Shown here: in pieces, positions 54,029 through 62,824 of the stretch
Position numbering within the stretch: the stretch's first letter is position 1
Layout of the letters: the number at the start of each line of letters is the position of its first letter
NCBI GenBank assembly: GCA_021463865.1
Contig: JAJTXY010000009.1
Coordinates: 113,077-177,076 of the forward strand
DNA from: Anaerolineae bacterium
Lineage (GTDB): Bacteria; Chloroflexota; Anaerolineae; Aggregatilineales; J027
Reading direction: 5' to 3'
Length of the DNA stretch: 64,000 nucleotides
The notes under the pieces: model-generated
What the model was told of the DNA's origin: nothing
Seen by the model: only the letters and a program-made list of their open reading frames with translations
Database searches by the model: none
Position numbers and translations under genes: made by a program

Positions 54029-54574
54029 TCAATCGGCAAAGTAGATGTCGTAAATACACATGTCATCGCCTTTAAGCCGCGATGGGGAATCAGCCCGCTG
54101 GACTTGAAACGTCTGGCCTTTGTGGGCAAATTTCTTGACGGTACGATAGATAATGCCGTAGTCAAAATCACTGGGATAGGGATTCTCACATACCATTCGG
54201 ATATGGTGGGGTTCCGCAAATTCGATGTGATAATGACCAATCTCGCCCCCTCGGTGGTTGATATGATAGGCCGTGTCAATACTACCCAACGCGGTTTCGA
54301 CTGAATCCACGTTCGGCGGCCACATAGCATTCTCTGGAATCTGCATTCCAATACTCATCAGGTCAACGGCTGAACTGGCAAAACTCCATCCGTCGTTGAT
54401 GGATTTCAGCACGTCGAGGAAAGATTGCAAGGGATACCATTTATCAGGCCGCACATCGAAAATTTCATGTTTTTCAAGCAATGGGGCAATTTCGGCCTTC
54501 AAGTGTGCGATGGCCGCCAAAATAACTGCTCCAGAGACTTCAACACTTGGATCATACGCTATAAACTGAGCCAT
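54029..54574 (-). CDS. Conserved hypothetical protein
   Basis: This 181-residue soluble protein has a helical N-half and a C-half with 'EFAEPHHIRMVCENPYPSDFDYGIIYRTVKKF' around 115-147 and a final 'DMCIYDIYFA'. A 'NPYP..FD.GII' block like this occurs in small sensor-type proteins related to heme-NO-binding or V4R-like folds, but I cannot place it firmly. AAGGA precedes the ATG. It is isolated, convergent with a lipoprotein gene and upstream of a two-component pair on the same strand. Confidence 0.45.
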   Translation of the reverse strand: MAQFIAYDPSVEVSGAVILAAIAHLKAEIAPLLEKHEIFDVRPDKWYPLQSFLDVLKSINDGWSFASSAVDLMSIGMQIPENAMWPPNVDSVETALGSIDTAYHINHRGGEIGHYHIEFAEPHHIRMVCENPYPSDFDYGIIYRTVKKFAHKGQTFQVQRADSPSRLKGDDMCIYDIYFAD

Positions 54575-54711
54575 TTTCTTTTCCTTAATTAGAAAATTAA
54601 ATACGAGGCTGCGAAGTAAGAGCGATGCTTTAATACAATGTGTTTGTCAAACTAGCGTAGCAGAAATGAGAGGGGAACTCACCTAATAAAAGTCATTAAT
54701 TCTGTAGGCAT

Positions 54712-55371
54712 TTATTCATCGTTTGCTGATACTAAGCCATGCTGCCAAGCTAATGCCGCCGCTTGGGTGCGATCCGTCACGTTTAATTTGGCAAAAATCG
54801 AACTGACATAATTCCGCACCGTGCCCTCCGCCAACACAAGCCGTTCGGCAATCGCCGCGTTGCTCATCCCCCGCGCCAGCAACTGCAAAATCTCCCGTTC
54901 GCGCTCATTCAATTCGTTGGCTATCGTCGAGGTTTGAGGCATGGGTCGTGCATTGCCCCGCACCAATGCGAACAATTTATCCGCCACAGCTGGGTCAACC
55001 GGGGTCTGGCCCGCCATCGTGCGCTGAATCGCGTTGACAATATCCTCCCGCCGTGAATCTTTCAGCAAATACCCCGCCGCCCCTGCCTGAATCGCATCAA
55101 ACACCCATTCATCCTCAACGTAGGTCGTGAGCACAAGTATGCGAATATTAGGATACTGTTCCCGAATTTTGCGCGTAGCATGGATGCCATTCATTCCCGG
55201 CATTTTTAAATCCATCAGCACCAATTCTGGCTTGGTGGTGGGAACAAGTTCCAATGCCTGCACCCCATCCTGTGCGATACCCACCACCTCAATGCCGGGG
55301 GTGGCGCTCAAAATGGCCTTCAAGCCTTCGGAAACCACAATCTGGTCATCCACAATTAAAATGCGTGTCAT
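54712..55371 (-). CDS. NarL/LuxR-family response regulator
   Basis: This 219-residue protein has a receiver domain (1-120; acidic pocket D8/D9, phospho-Asp D54, Lys in 'YLLKDSRRED') and a LuxR-type helix-turn-helix (about 150-215; 'LNEREREILQLLARGMSNAAIAERLVLAEGTVRNYVSSIFAKLNV'). It overlaps the kinase gene by four bases (ATGA), so the two are translationally coupled partners. Confidence 0.95.
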   Translation of the reverse strand: MTRILIVDDQIVVSEGLKAILSATPGIEVVGIAQDGVQALELVPTTKPELVLMDLKMPGMNGIHATRKIREQYPNIRILVLTTYVEDEWVFDAIQAGAAGYLLKDSRREDIVNAIQRTMAGQTPVDPAVADKLFALVRGNARPMPQTSTIANELNEREREILQLLARGMSNAAIAERLVLAEGTVRNYVSSIFAKLNVTDRTQAAALAWQHGLVSANDE

Positions 55372-56603
55372 GCCGTTTTCATCATCTCCACACTAAATTC
55401 GACCCGTGTCCCCTGCCCCGGTTGGCTTTGCACATTCAATTGACCGCCACACAATGCGGCCCGTTCCTGCATCCCCACCAGACCATAATGCCCATTTTGT
55501 GTGGCCTTGCTAAGATCAAACCCCTCGCCGTTATCCATCACCAGCAGTTTTAGCTGACCGCCATCATAACCGAGCATCACCCCCAACGCTGACGCATTCG
55601 CATGGCGCACCACATTGTTCATGGCTTCTTCGGCAATGCGATAGATGGTCTGCTGAATCGTCGGGTGTAGTTCGCCGAGTGTTTCAGCGGTCTGCATACT
55701 CAATTGTAACCCGGCCCGTTCCGCGTTCATTTGGGCCAAGTGCCGCACCGCCAATATCAAACCCAAATCTTCTAATGGACTAGCACGTAAGGCTTTGAGG
55801 GCACGGCGGGCTTCAGTCAGACCATTGCGCGTCAAATCTTTGGAGAGGGTCAGCGTTTCGCGGGCTTTGATTGGGTCGGTATCCCACAGTACATCTACCG
55901 CCTCCAACTGTACTGCCACCGCGCTTAAGGTATGGGCTAAGGTGTCATGCAGTTCCCGCGCCATGCGGTTGCGTTCGCGGCTGACTGCCAACTGCTCCAA
56001 TGTTGTGGCGTAATGGGCGAGGCGGGCATTCGAGAGGGCTAAGGCGCGGCGCTCTTCGCGCTGCCCATTCATCAATTTACTAACCACATAGGCAAAGGGC
56101 ACAAAAATAATCAAACGAAAGAGGCCCTGCTCGATCATGATGCCCAACTCAGGCCCGCCTAAAATCGCCAAAATAAGATATAGACTGAGTTCGGCAAGGG
56201 TCGCTACCACAACATAGGTAATCGTGCGACGGAAACCATATTGCACACTAATCAGAATCATCGGCACAAACAGCCATACACTGGTCAAACCCGGTTCAGG
56301 CAAGGCGGCATCACCCGATGTACCACTGACCATCCGGGCAAAGACACTGAAGGCTTCAATTAAAATCGGACTAGCGATGGCCCAAAATAAGCCAACGGGT
56401 AAAAAATAGCGACCCAATTTGCGGCGCAGCAAGGGCCATACTAGATACCCCATCAAAGCGATAGCGGCGATAACCGTCAGCAAAAATCTGCCTGCCTCTT
56501 TATTATCTGACAGCGCCCCACACAAAGCCAACAGCATGAGCGCCAGCCATGTGCCGACATACAGCCGAAATATTTGAAGGAGACCGGGTTCCATATGCTT
56601 CAT
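55368..56603 (-). CDS. NarX/DesK-type membrane sensor histidine kinase
   Basis: This protein of about 411 residues has about six membrane helices (10-185). A HisKA_3 dimerisation domain has phospho-His H219 in 'MARELHDTLAHTL', and the HATPase ('RIAEEAMNNVVRHANAS', 'VMDNGEGFD', 'GHYGLVGMQERAAL') is of the short NarX kind. The sensed signal is unknown and presumably membrane-borne. The start is ambiguous among clustered ATGs at 56612, 56603 and 56594, and longer frames lack a ribosome site. It is coupled to the response regulator. Confidence 0.92.
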   Translation of the reverse strand: MKHMEPGLLQIFRLYVGTWLALMLLALCGALSDNKEAGRFLLTVIAAIALMGYLVWPLLRRKLGRYFLPVGLFWAIASPILIEAFSVFARMVSGTSGDAALPEPGLTSVWLFVPMILISVQYGFRRTITYVVVATLAELSLYLILAILGGPELGIMIEQGLFRLIIFVPFAYVVSKLMNGQREERRALALSNARLAHYATTLEQLAVSRERNRMARELHDTLAHTLSAVAVQLEAVDVLWDTDPIKARETLTLSKDLTRNGLTEARRALKALRASPLEDLGLILAVRHLAQMNAERAGLQLSMQTAETLGELHPTIQQTIYRIAEEAMNNVVRHANASALGVMLGYDGGQLKLLVMDNGEGFDLSKATQNGHYGLVGMQERAALCGGQLNVQSQPGQGTRVEFSVEMMKTA

Positions 56604-56784
56604 AACATCCATCGTAACACACGTCAACCCGACCCGACACTGCGTAGAATCATATCCCACATGACGGGTGTCATATGACAGCATGAGCCACCGCCAGCTA
56701 AGTCATGACCCTGTTGACTACATCCCATTTCCCATCCCTGCTATCGTGAAGACATCTTTTTGCGAATCTTTTGGAGGTAACATC

Positions 56785-57357
56785 ATGGGTATTGGGGATT
56801 CGATCTTAGCCATAAGTTGTCTCGCAGGGTTGATGTTGGCACTGCCCGCCCTGTTGATTTTTCTGAATCTTGGGTTTTATGACACCAGCACCCGCGCCGC
56901 GACCCGTCTAGCCAAAGGTGCGATTACCCCGTTTTTTGTGGGCCTGATTCCGGTGCTATTTGTGGGTGGCCCCGCCGTGTTGTTCATCTCAATTGGGAGT
57001 TTTATGCAGGCGTGCGGCACCATCTTTATGTTACTGGTGTCGCTGTGGGCCTTCTGGGGATTAGCCGTCGTCGCTCGGCTGATTGGGATGCGGATTGCAT
57101 GGATGAATCGGCGGGATGAAAACGCACTGGTCGAATCCATCAGCGGGGCGGTGGCCCTCTCATTTGCCATTGCCTTCCCCGTCATCGGTTGGTTTATCGT
57201 GCTACCCTTTGGTTTGATAATCGGCATGGGCGCGATTGTGATCGTGATGGCAGGCCGCTTTGGGCAAATTTTTACGGGCAATCCACGCCCCAAGCCTACT
57301 GTCCAACCCCAACCGCAGTATCAGACCACCTATGAACCCCAACCCGCCGAAGCCTAG
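56785..57357 (+). CDS. Hypothetical membrane protein
   Basis: This protein of about 190 residues has four or five hydrophobic helices and a short Pro/Gln-rich cytoplasmic tail. GGAGG lies seven bases before the ATG at 56785; an open frame extending upstream from 56668 lacks such a site. No family was recognised. It precedes the DUF1800 gene by 17 bases, so it is probably the first gene of that operon. Confidence 0.55.
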   Translation: MGIGDSILAISCLAGLMLALPALLIFLNLGFYDTSTRAATRLAKGAITPFFVGLIPVLFVGGPAVLFISIGSFMQACGTIFMLLVSLWAFWGLAVVARLIGMRIAWMNRRDENALVESISGAVALSFAIAFPVIGWFIVLPFGLIIGMGAIVIVMAGRFGQIFTGNPRPKPTVQPQPQYQTTYEPQPAEA

Positions 57358-57374
57358 TTATGGAGGGTGCTTCC

Positions 57375-58901
57375 ATGAAAACCCAACTTTCGCGGCGTGC
57401 TTTTCTGACAACCCTTGCCGGGGGGACACTATTGGCGGCCACTGGTTGTAGCAACGTCATTGATCGCCTTGCTCAGCCCGACCTGCCCAAAGAACTCTGG
57501 CTGCCATCGGGCGCGAACCGTCACCCCATCGCCCATTTACTCAATCGTGCCACCTATGGCCCCCGCCCCGGTCAGATGGAAAAAGTGCAGCAGTTGGGCC
57601 GCGAAAAATGGATCGAGCAGCAGTTAGACTATAAAGATATAGACGATGACGCGCTGGATTGGCGGCTACGGCGCTATGATACCCTCAAATGGCAGGCCCA
57701 AGATTTGATGTCGCTGAGTGGCAGTGACGATTTCGGTGGCGGGGATAAAGATTTGGTTGCCTATGAATTGGCCCAAATGACACTTGTTCGGGCAGTGTTC
57801 TCCGAACGCCAGTTGTATGAGGTCATGGTTGGCTTCTGGACAGACCATTTCAGCATCTACCAGTTCAAAAACGATGTATTGTATTTCAAAACAGTAGATG
57901 ACCGTGAGGTGATTCGTCCCCACGCCCTCGGCAAATTCCGTGATTTACTGAAAGCATCCGCCCACAGCCCAGCGATGCTGCACTACTTAGACAACACCGA
58001 GAATGAAAAAAGCCACCCCAATGAAAATTACGCCCGTGAGATCATGGAACTGCATACTCTTGGCGTGCATGGTGGCTATACCGAACAGGATATCCAAGAG
58101 GTCGCCCGCTGTCTGACCGGTTGGGGCAAAAACGACGACGGCGAATTTGAATATCACAGTTCGTGGCACGACGACGGCGAAAAAATCGTCTTGGGACATG
58201 TCATCCCGGCGGGTGGCGGTAAGGAAGACGGCGATAAGGTCTTGGAAATTCTGGTCAACCACCCCAGCACGCCCAAATTTATCTGCACCAAGCTAGTACG
58301 CCGCTTTATCGCCGACGACCCACCCCAAAATATCATTGATGCTTGCGTCAGTATATGGCAGTCCACTGACGGTGATATTCGGGCTGTGCTGCGTGCCCTC
58401 CTGACCCATCCCGATTTTGACAGTGCCCCGCCCAAACTCAAGCGCCCCTTTGAACTGATGGCGTCGCTGCTGCGAGCTACCAATGCCAATTACGATGGCA
58501 ACCGAAACCTGATTGATCTATTAGACCGCATGGGGCATCGTCCGTTTGCATGGGCTACCCCAGACGGTTATCCTGATAAAGCTGTCGGTTGGGCCAACAA
58601 CATGCTTCCCCGTATCAATTTGGCCCTCGACCTGATGAATGAGGAGCTATCTGGTGTCAAAATAGACATATGGGACATTGCCGAACGTATGGACGCTGAA
58701 CGCAACGCCGAGAAATTGCTGCACCATTTTGGACGTTTGGTGCTGGCGCGTGATTTGACGATCAATGAGAGTGCCGCATTGTGGAATTTTGCGACAGGCG
58801 GGTCTGGCAAAAAGCCGAATTTGAATGATGACAAGGGCCGTGACCAAATGCTGCAAACGCTCGGTCTGCTGTTGGCGAGTCCTGCTTTTCAATGGAGATA
58901 A
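57375..58901 (+). CDS. DUF1800 family TAT-exported protein
   Basis: This protein of about 508 residues has a twin-arginine signal ('SRRAFLTTLAGG') that ends in a lipobox-like 'AATGC', so it may be a TAT lipoprotein. The body shows DUF1800 blocks: 'HLLNRATYGPRPGQ', 'LYEVMVGFWTDHFS', 'SPAMLHYLDN', 'NENYAREIMELHTLGVHGGYTE' and 'VARCLTGWG'. The family's function is unknown; it is almost always encoded beside DUF1501 genes, as here. GGAGGG precedes the ATG at 57375. Confidence 0.92.
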   Translation: MKTQLSRRAFLTTLAGGTLLAATGCSNVIDRLAQPDLPKELWLPSGANRHPIAHLLNRATYGPRPGQMEKVQQLGREKWIEQQLDYKDIDDDALDWRLRRYDTLKWQAQDLMSLSGSDDFGGGDKDLVAYELAQMTLVRAVFSERQLYEVMVGFWTDHFSIYQFKNDVLYFKTVDDREVIRPHALGKFRDLLKASAHSPAMLHYLDNTENEKSHPNENYAREIMELHTLGVHGGYTEQDIQEVARCLTGWGKNDDGEFEYHSSWHDDGEKIVLGHVIPAGGGKEDGDKVLEILVNHPSTPKFICTKLVRRFIADDPPQNIIDACVSIWQSTDGDIRAVLRALLTHPDFDSAPPKLKRPFELMASLLRATNANYDGNRNLIDLLDRMGHRPFAWATPDGYPDKAVGWANNMLPRINLALDLMNEELSGVKIDIWDIAERMDAERNAEKLLHHFGRLVLARDLTINESAALWNFATGGSGKKPNLNDDKGRDQMLQTLGLLLASPAFQWR

Positions 58902-58945
58902 ATCCCTCCTCCCCTCGCCATTTTGGTGGAGTTGGGGGTGAGGTT
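58901..58945 (+). repeat. Dispersed G/C hairpin repeat, copy 5
   Basis: AATCCCTCCTCCCCTCGCC, loop, then GGTGGAGTTGGGGGTGAGGTTAA. It begins at the last base of the DUF1800 gene and lies 20 bases before the DUF1501 ATG. The right arm keeps the GGGGTGAGGT end shared with the copy at 43528. Confidence 0.65.
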
Positions 58946-58965
58946 AATTACACAGGAGATTCATC

Positions 58966-60240
58966 ATGTCCGAAAACCGTATCCCTCTGTTATCCCGTCG
59001 TCAATGGTTGCAGGCCGCTACTGCCCTAAGTGCCATTGGAGCTACCCGCGTTCTGTGGCCCGCATGGTTGCCGCGTCTTGCTTTTGCCAATGAGGGTGTT
59101 AAGGGTGATACATTGGTCTGTATATTTCTACGCGGCGGCGCGGATGCCCTCAATATGATCGTGCCGTTTGGTGATGACAATTATTACAAAGCCCGCCCCT
59201 TGCTCGCCATTGGGCAGCCTGACAGTAGTGATGGAGTCAAGGCGTTGGCGCTGGATGATTTTTTCGGCCTCAACCCGGATATGCAACCCATCCACGAACT
59301 TCTGATAAATGGGCACATGACGGTCATTCATGCCGCTGGCACACCGAACGTCTCGCGCAGCCATTTCGAAGCGATGGATTTAATGGAACGTGGCACTAAC
59401 GGCGCCGAAGCAGGCATTGGTTCGGGTTGGCTGGGCCGTCATCTTATGGCGACTTCAGCGGAAGGGGATTCGCCGTTACGCGCCATCGGTTGGAGCGATA
59501 AACTCCCGACCAGTCTGCGGGGCTATGTTTCCGCCAACGCCCTGCGCTCGATTGCCGATTTTCATCTACACGGCGACACCCGCCAGACCGACCAGATGGC
59601 CGCCACGCTTTCGGCCATGTACCAAGAAGGCGGCGCACCCCTTAATCTAAGCGCCGATGCTACCTTCCAAGCCCTCGAACTGGTCAAGCAGATTGATGTG
59701 GATAAATATCGCCCCGCCAACGGTGCGCGTTATGATGATTCCGATCTGGGACGCGGCCTTAAACAAACAGCGGCCCTCATCAAAGCAGGTGCGGGTTTAG
59801 AGGTCGCCTGTGTGGATCATGGCAATTATGATACCCACGTCGCACAGGGTCGCAGCGATGGCCTGTTGTCCGGCTTGCTCACTTCACTCAGTCAGAATCT
59901 CCGCGCCTTTCATGATGATCTATTGGATTACATGGGCAAAATTACAGTCGTGGTCATGTCCGAATTTGGACGGCGAGTACAAGAAAATGGTGGAGGAGGA
60001 ACGGATCATGGGCACGGCGGCGCGATGTATATCATGAGTCCATACGTCGCCAAGACTCCGGTGATCGCCCAATGGCCCGGCCTCAATTCCGACTTTTTAG
60101 ACAATGGCGATTTGCAGATTACCACTGACTACCGTGATGTGTTGAGTGAACTCCTAACCAATCGCACCCCCAACACTGACCTCAGTATCGTATTTCCCGG
60201 TCACACGGCCAAATCTGTCGGGGCTATCCTGAAAGGCTAA
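58966..60240 (+). CDS. DUF1501 (sulfatase-like) TAT-exported protein
   Basis: This 424-residue protein has a twin-arginine signal (SRRQWLQAATALSAIGA) and DUF1501 blocks: 'VCIFLRGGADALNMIVPFGD', 'YKARPLLAI', 'GLNPDMQPIHELL', 'VSRSHFEAMDLME', 'VVMSEFGRRVQENGGGGTDHGHGGAMYI'. The alkaline-phosphatase/sulfatase-like fold and the Asp/His residues near the end suggest metal binding. The substrate is unknown. GGAG precedes the ATG. It pairs with the DUF1800 gene upstream. Confidence 0.92.
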   Translation: MSENRIPLLSRRQWLQAATALSAIGATRVLWPAWLPRLAFANEGVKGDTLVCIFLRGGADALNMIVPFGDDNYYKARPLLAIGQPDSSDGVKALALDDFFGLNPDMQPIHELLINGHMTVIHAAGTPNVSRSHFEAMDLMERGTNGAEAGIGSGWLGRHLMATSAEGDSPLRAIGWSDKLPTSLRGYVSANALRSIADFHLHGDTRQTDQMAATLSAMYQEGGAPLNLSADATFQALELVKQIDVDKYRPANGARYDDSDLGRGLKQTAALIKAGAGLEVACVDHGNYDTHVAQGRSDGLLSGLLTSLSQNLRAFHDDLLDYMGKITVVVMSEFGRRVQENGGGGTDHGHGGAMYIMSPYVAKTPVIAQWPGLNSDFLDNGDLQITTDYRDVLSELLTNRTPNTDLSIVFPGHTAKSVGAILKG

Positions 60241-60290
60241 CGGCCCATTTCAGGACAGTCTACAAGATTCCGCTCACTAGACTTTCCCGT

Positions 60291-60338
60291 ATTGGGAGAA
60301 GAGAGACCTTTTATTTCCAAACCCAATCTCTTTCTCCC
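60291..60338. repeat. Imperfect inverted repeat after the DUF1501 gene
   Basis: GGGAGAAGAGAGA (from 60294) pairs with TCTCTTTCTCCC (60327-60338) with one unpaired base and a loop of about 20 bases. It may be a terminator. The rest of the 212-base gap to 60453 shows nothing else recognisable. Confidence 0.4.
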
Positions 60339-60452
60339 TACCCTCTCAATGACCGACCAAGTGACCCTAACACAAATAGGCCACCTGTGCCTCATCCCTA
60401 GAGCGCGATCTTTTATGATTGAATTATGGATGATTAAGCTAAGGAGAATATA

Positions 60453-61370
60453 ATGTCTGAGACATTTGTTGGCCTCTACAAAGACTTCAATACGGCACGC
60501 AAGGTCGTTGAAGATTTGGTGAACGCGGGGCTTGACCGCCGCACCATTAGCCTAGTTGCCAGTGACAGTGTGACCCGTTATGGCGAAAAATGGCAGATAA
60601 CCGCCCCCAAAGATCAAATGGGTGGCGCAGATGGTGATGTCGAAGCTGCCGAAGGAGCTGGTTTTGGTGCCGTCGTCGGCACGCTGGTTGGTTTGGGTGT
60701 AGCCCTGATCCCCGGTGTTGGGCCGATTATCGCCGGTGGGGCTTTGGGAGCCGCTGCATTATCGGCGGGTGTCGGTGCGGCCACTGGTGCAGTCACAGGT
60801 GGTATCGCGGCCAGCCTGATGAACTTTGGTATGCCCGAAGAAGATGCGGCGTATTACACCGAAGGTATCCGCAAAGGGGGTGCATTGGTGGGAGTCAGTG
60901 TTCACAAAACATGGGCGGATCGGGTGCGCGAAGTGATGAACCGCCACAATCCGATTGATTTGGATGTCCAAAACAGCGCTGACATCAGCGATGATACCGC
61001 TGATTTTTCAACGGAACAGCGTCAACAGAGCGGGGGTATGATGGCCCAAAGCGCTTCCACACGAGGCGGCACTTACACTTCCGAGCGTACAGGCGTCCGC
61101 ACCTACAGCCGACCCCGTACCTTCGAGAACTATGCGCCGGAGTATCGCAGTCACTACAACATGTATTACGGACACACTGGCAACCCCTATGATTTTTACC
61201 TGCCTGCCTATCTGTATGGGTTTAATCTAGGGTCGAATAGCTACTATCGCGGCTATCAGTGGGAACAGATTGAACCCGAAGCCCGCCGTCGTTGGGAAGA
61301 CGAACGCCCCAACACATGGGAGCAAGTCAAAGAGGCCGTTCGCAACGCATGGGAGAGCCTGACCGACTAG
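60453..61370 (+). CDS. YflT/general-stress-17M-like protein with Gly-rich membrane segment
   Basis: This 305-residue protein has an N-terminal GsiB/YflT-like domain ('ETFVGLYKDFNTARKVVEDLVNAGLDRRTISLVASD'). A Gly/Ala-rich helical hairpin follows at about 68-125 ('GAGFGAVVGTLVGLGVALIPGVGPIIAGG...'), then 'YYTEGIRKGGALVGVSV', and a Tyr/Arg/Ser-rich tail of about 130 residues ending in a helix of charged residues. Relatives are stress-induced. GGAG lies close to the ATG. Confidence 0.75.
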   Translation: MSETFVGLYKDFNTARKVVEDLVNAGLDRRTISLVASDSVTRYGEKWQITAPKDQMGGADGDVEAAEGAGFGAVVGTLVGLGVALIPGVGPIIAGGALGAAALSAGVGAATGAVTGGIAASLMNFGMPEEDAAYYTEGIRKGGALVGVSVHKTWADRVREVMNRHNPIDLDVQNSADISDDTADFSTEQRQQSGGMMAQSASTRGGTYTSERTGVRTYSRPRTFENYAPEYRSHYNMYYGHTGNPYDFYLPAYLYGFNLGSNSYYRGYQWEQIEPEARRRWEDERPNTWEQVKEAVRNAWESLTD

Positions 61371-61407
61371 GTTCCAAAATGCGGAATCAGCGCTCCTTTT
61401 TTATATT

Positions 61408-61442
61408 AAAGAGGAAGTCAGATTCTTTCCGGCCTCCTCTTT
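61408..61442. terminator. Bidirectional terminator
   Basis: AAAGAGGA (61408-61415) and TCCTCTTT (61435-61442) form a perfect 8-bp stem with a 19-base loop. On the minus strand it is followed by TTTAATATAAAAAAG. It lies between the convergent stress-protein and ldh genes. Confidence 0.6.
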
Positions 61443-61451
61443 CCTTACTTG

Positions 61452-62405
61452 TCAGCTTTGTTGACTCAAACTCTCAATCGCTGTCCGTATCACCATCGCA
61501 CTCTTGCGCAACTGCTCTTCTTCCTCATCGCTTAGACTGAGTGGCAATGAGAGGGTTTCAATGACCCCGCTGCCGCCCAACAGATGGGGCAAAGCCAGAG
61601 TGACATCTCGTACACCCACCACTTCATCAACCGGAGTGCAGACACTGAGAATCGAGCGCTGATCGCTTAAAATCACATCTACTATCCGGGCCAATGCACT
61701 CCCAATTCCATAGTAGGTCGCCTGTTTACCACTGATGATATGATAGGCCGCCCGCCGCACCTGCTCATCAATTTGCTGTTTGATGGTTGCATCCAGTGTA
61801 ATTCCCCGCCGCTCACAAAATTCTTGCAGTGGAATTCCCCCCACCGTCACCAGTGACCATGTGAGCACTTCCGAATCGCCATGTTCACCGACCACATAAC
61901 CATGTACATGCTGGGAATCCACCCCTAAGAAGCGCCCCAACAGAACACGAAAACGGGCAGTGTCGAGTGTCGTACCAGAGCCAATCACTCGACTGGATGG
62001 CACACCCTGTCGTGCCGCAAATTGGGCCGTCAAGTGGGTCATAATATCTACCGGATTGGTTGCCACCACCAATACCGCGTTGGGGGCATAACGCAAAATT
62101 TCGGGCACCACCTCTCCAAAAATCTTGGCGTTGCGAGTCAATAATTGTAGGCGTGTTTCTCCCGGCTGTTGATTGACCCCCGCCGCCAAAATAATGACCC
62201 GCGAATTGGCAAGGTCGGGATAACCGCCTGCCCGTATATTGAGCGGATTTGCAAAGGGCACAGCGTGAAAAATATCATTGGCCTCGGCTTCAGCGCGGGC
62301 CGTATTCTTATCTACCAAAACAATTTCACGCCCAATACCCTGCATCACCAACGCATAGGCCGCCGTCGCCCCCACAAAGCCTGTCCCTACAATCCCAATT
62401 TTCAT
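61452..62405 (-). CDS. ldh: L-lactate dehydrogenase
   Basis: This protein of about 317 residues is NAD-dependent and interconverts pyruvate and lactate. It has '[17 protein letters not shown]' (NAD fold) and '[19 protein letters not shown]', where Gln before the Pro-Gly and the following Arg are the LDH substrate-specificity residues. '[11 protein letters not shown]', '[12 protein letters not shown]' and the catalytic His in 'VVGEHGDSE' also match. The specificity Gln favours lactate over malate dehydrogenase. ATG at 62405 with GGGAG is chosen. It is followed by a terminator and likely shares a unit with the two genes upstream. Confidence 0.92.
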   Translation of the reverse strand: MKIGIVGTGFVGATAAYALVMQGIGREIVLVDKNTARAEAEANDIFHAVPFANPLNIRAGGYPDLANSRVIILAAGVNQQPGETRLQLLTRNAKIFGEVVPEILRYAPNAVLVVATNPVDIMTHLTAQFAARQGVPSSRVIGSGTTLDTARFRVLLGRFLGVDSQHVHGYVVGEHGDSEVLTWSLVTVGGIPLQEFCERRGITLDATIKQQIDEQVRRAAYHIISGKQATYYGIGSALARIVDVILSDQRSILSVCTPVDEVVGVRDVTLALPHLLGGSGVIETLSLPLSLSDEEEEQLRKSAMVIRTAIESLSQQS

Positions 62406-62419
62406 CGTCAAAACTCCCT

Positions 62420-62824
62420 TTATTGTTGTGTTTCCAGCCACTCAAAATGCGTCGCCGTAAAAGTGATCTCAAGAATATGTTGTTGATATTTCTCTTCGGG
62501 TATTGTTTGAAATTCGAATAGCCCCCAAACCCCTTCCTCTTCACCCGAATCCAATTCTGGTTGATAGTCAAGGTCAAGCACATCTAATCCGAAATTTTGA
62601 TCCCAAACAAGCCCCGTCAATTCCGGCTCAGTCTTGAAATTCTCAACTCCCTGAAAAATCAGCAATCCTGTTTTGCCGAATATCTCATCTGGTTCACTGT
62701 CACCATCCCAGTCACACAAACAAATTGGTAAGATCAGGCGCTTTTCCGAAGGCACAAAATAGAAAGCATCAACCGTCGAATCATACAGATGAAATTTGTT
62801 TAGGCGCTTCGAAATTTTCATCAT
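62420..62824 (-). CDS. Small acidic hypothetical protein
   Basis: This 134-residue protein is rich in Asp, Glu, Phe and Trp with no signal peptide. It has a '[14 protein letters not shown]' acidic loop that might bind a cation, and no recognised family. It overlaps the transporter gene stop by four bases (ATGA) and ends 14 bases before the ldh start, so the three are probably one operon. Confidence 0.5.
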   Translation of the reverse strand: MMKISKRLNKFHLYDSTVDAFYFVPSEKRLILPICLCDWDGDSEPDEIFGKTGLLIFQGVENFKTEPELTGLVWDQNFGLDVLDLDYQPELDSGEEEGVWGLFEFQTIPEEKYQQHILEITFTATHFEWLETQQ

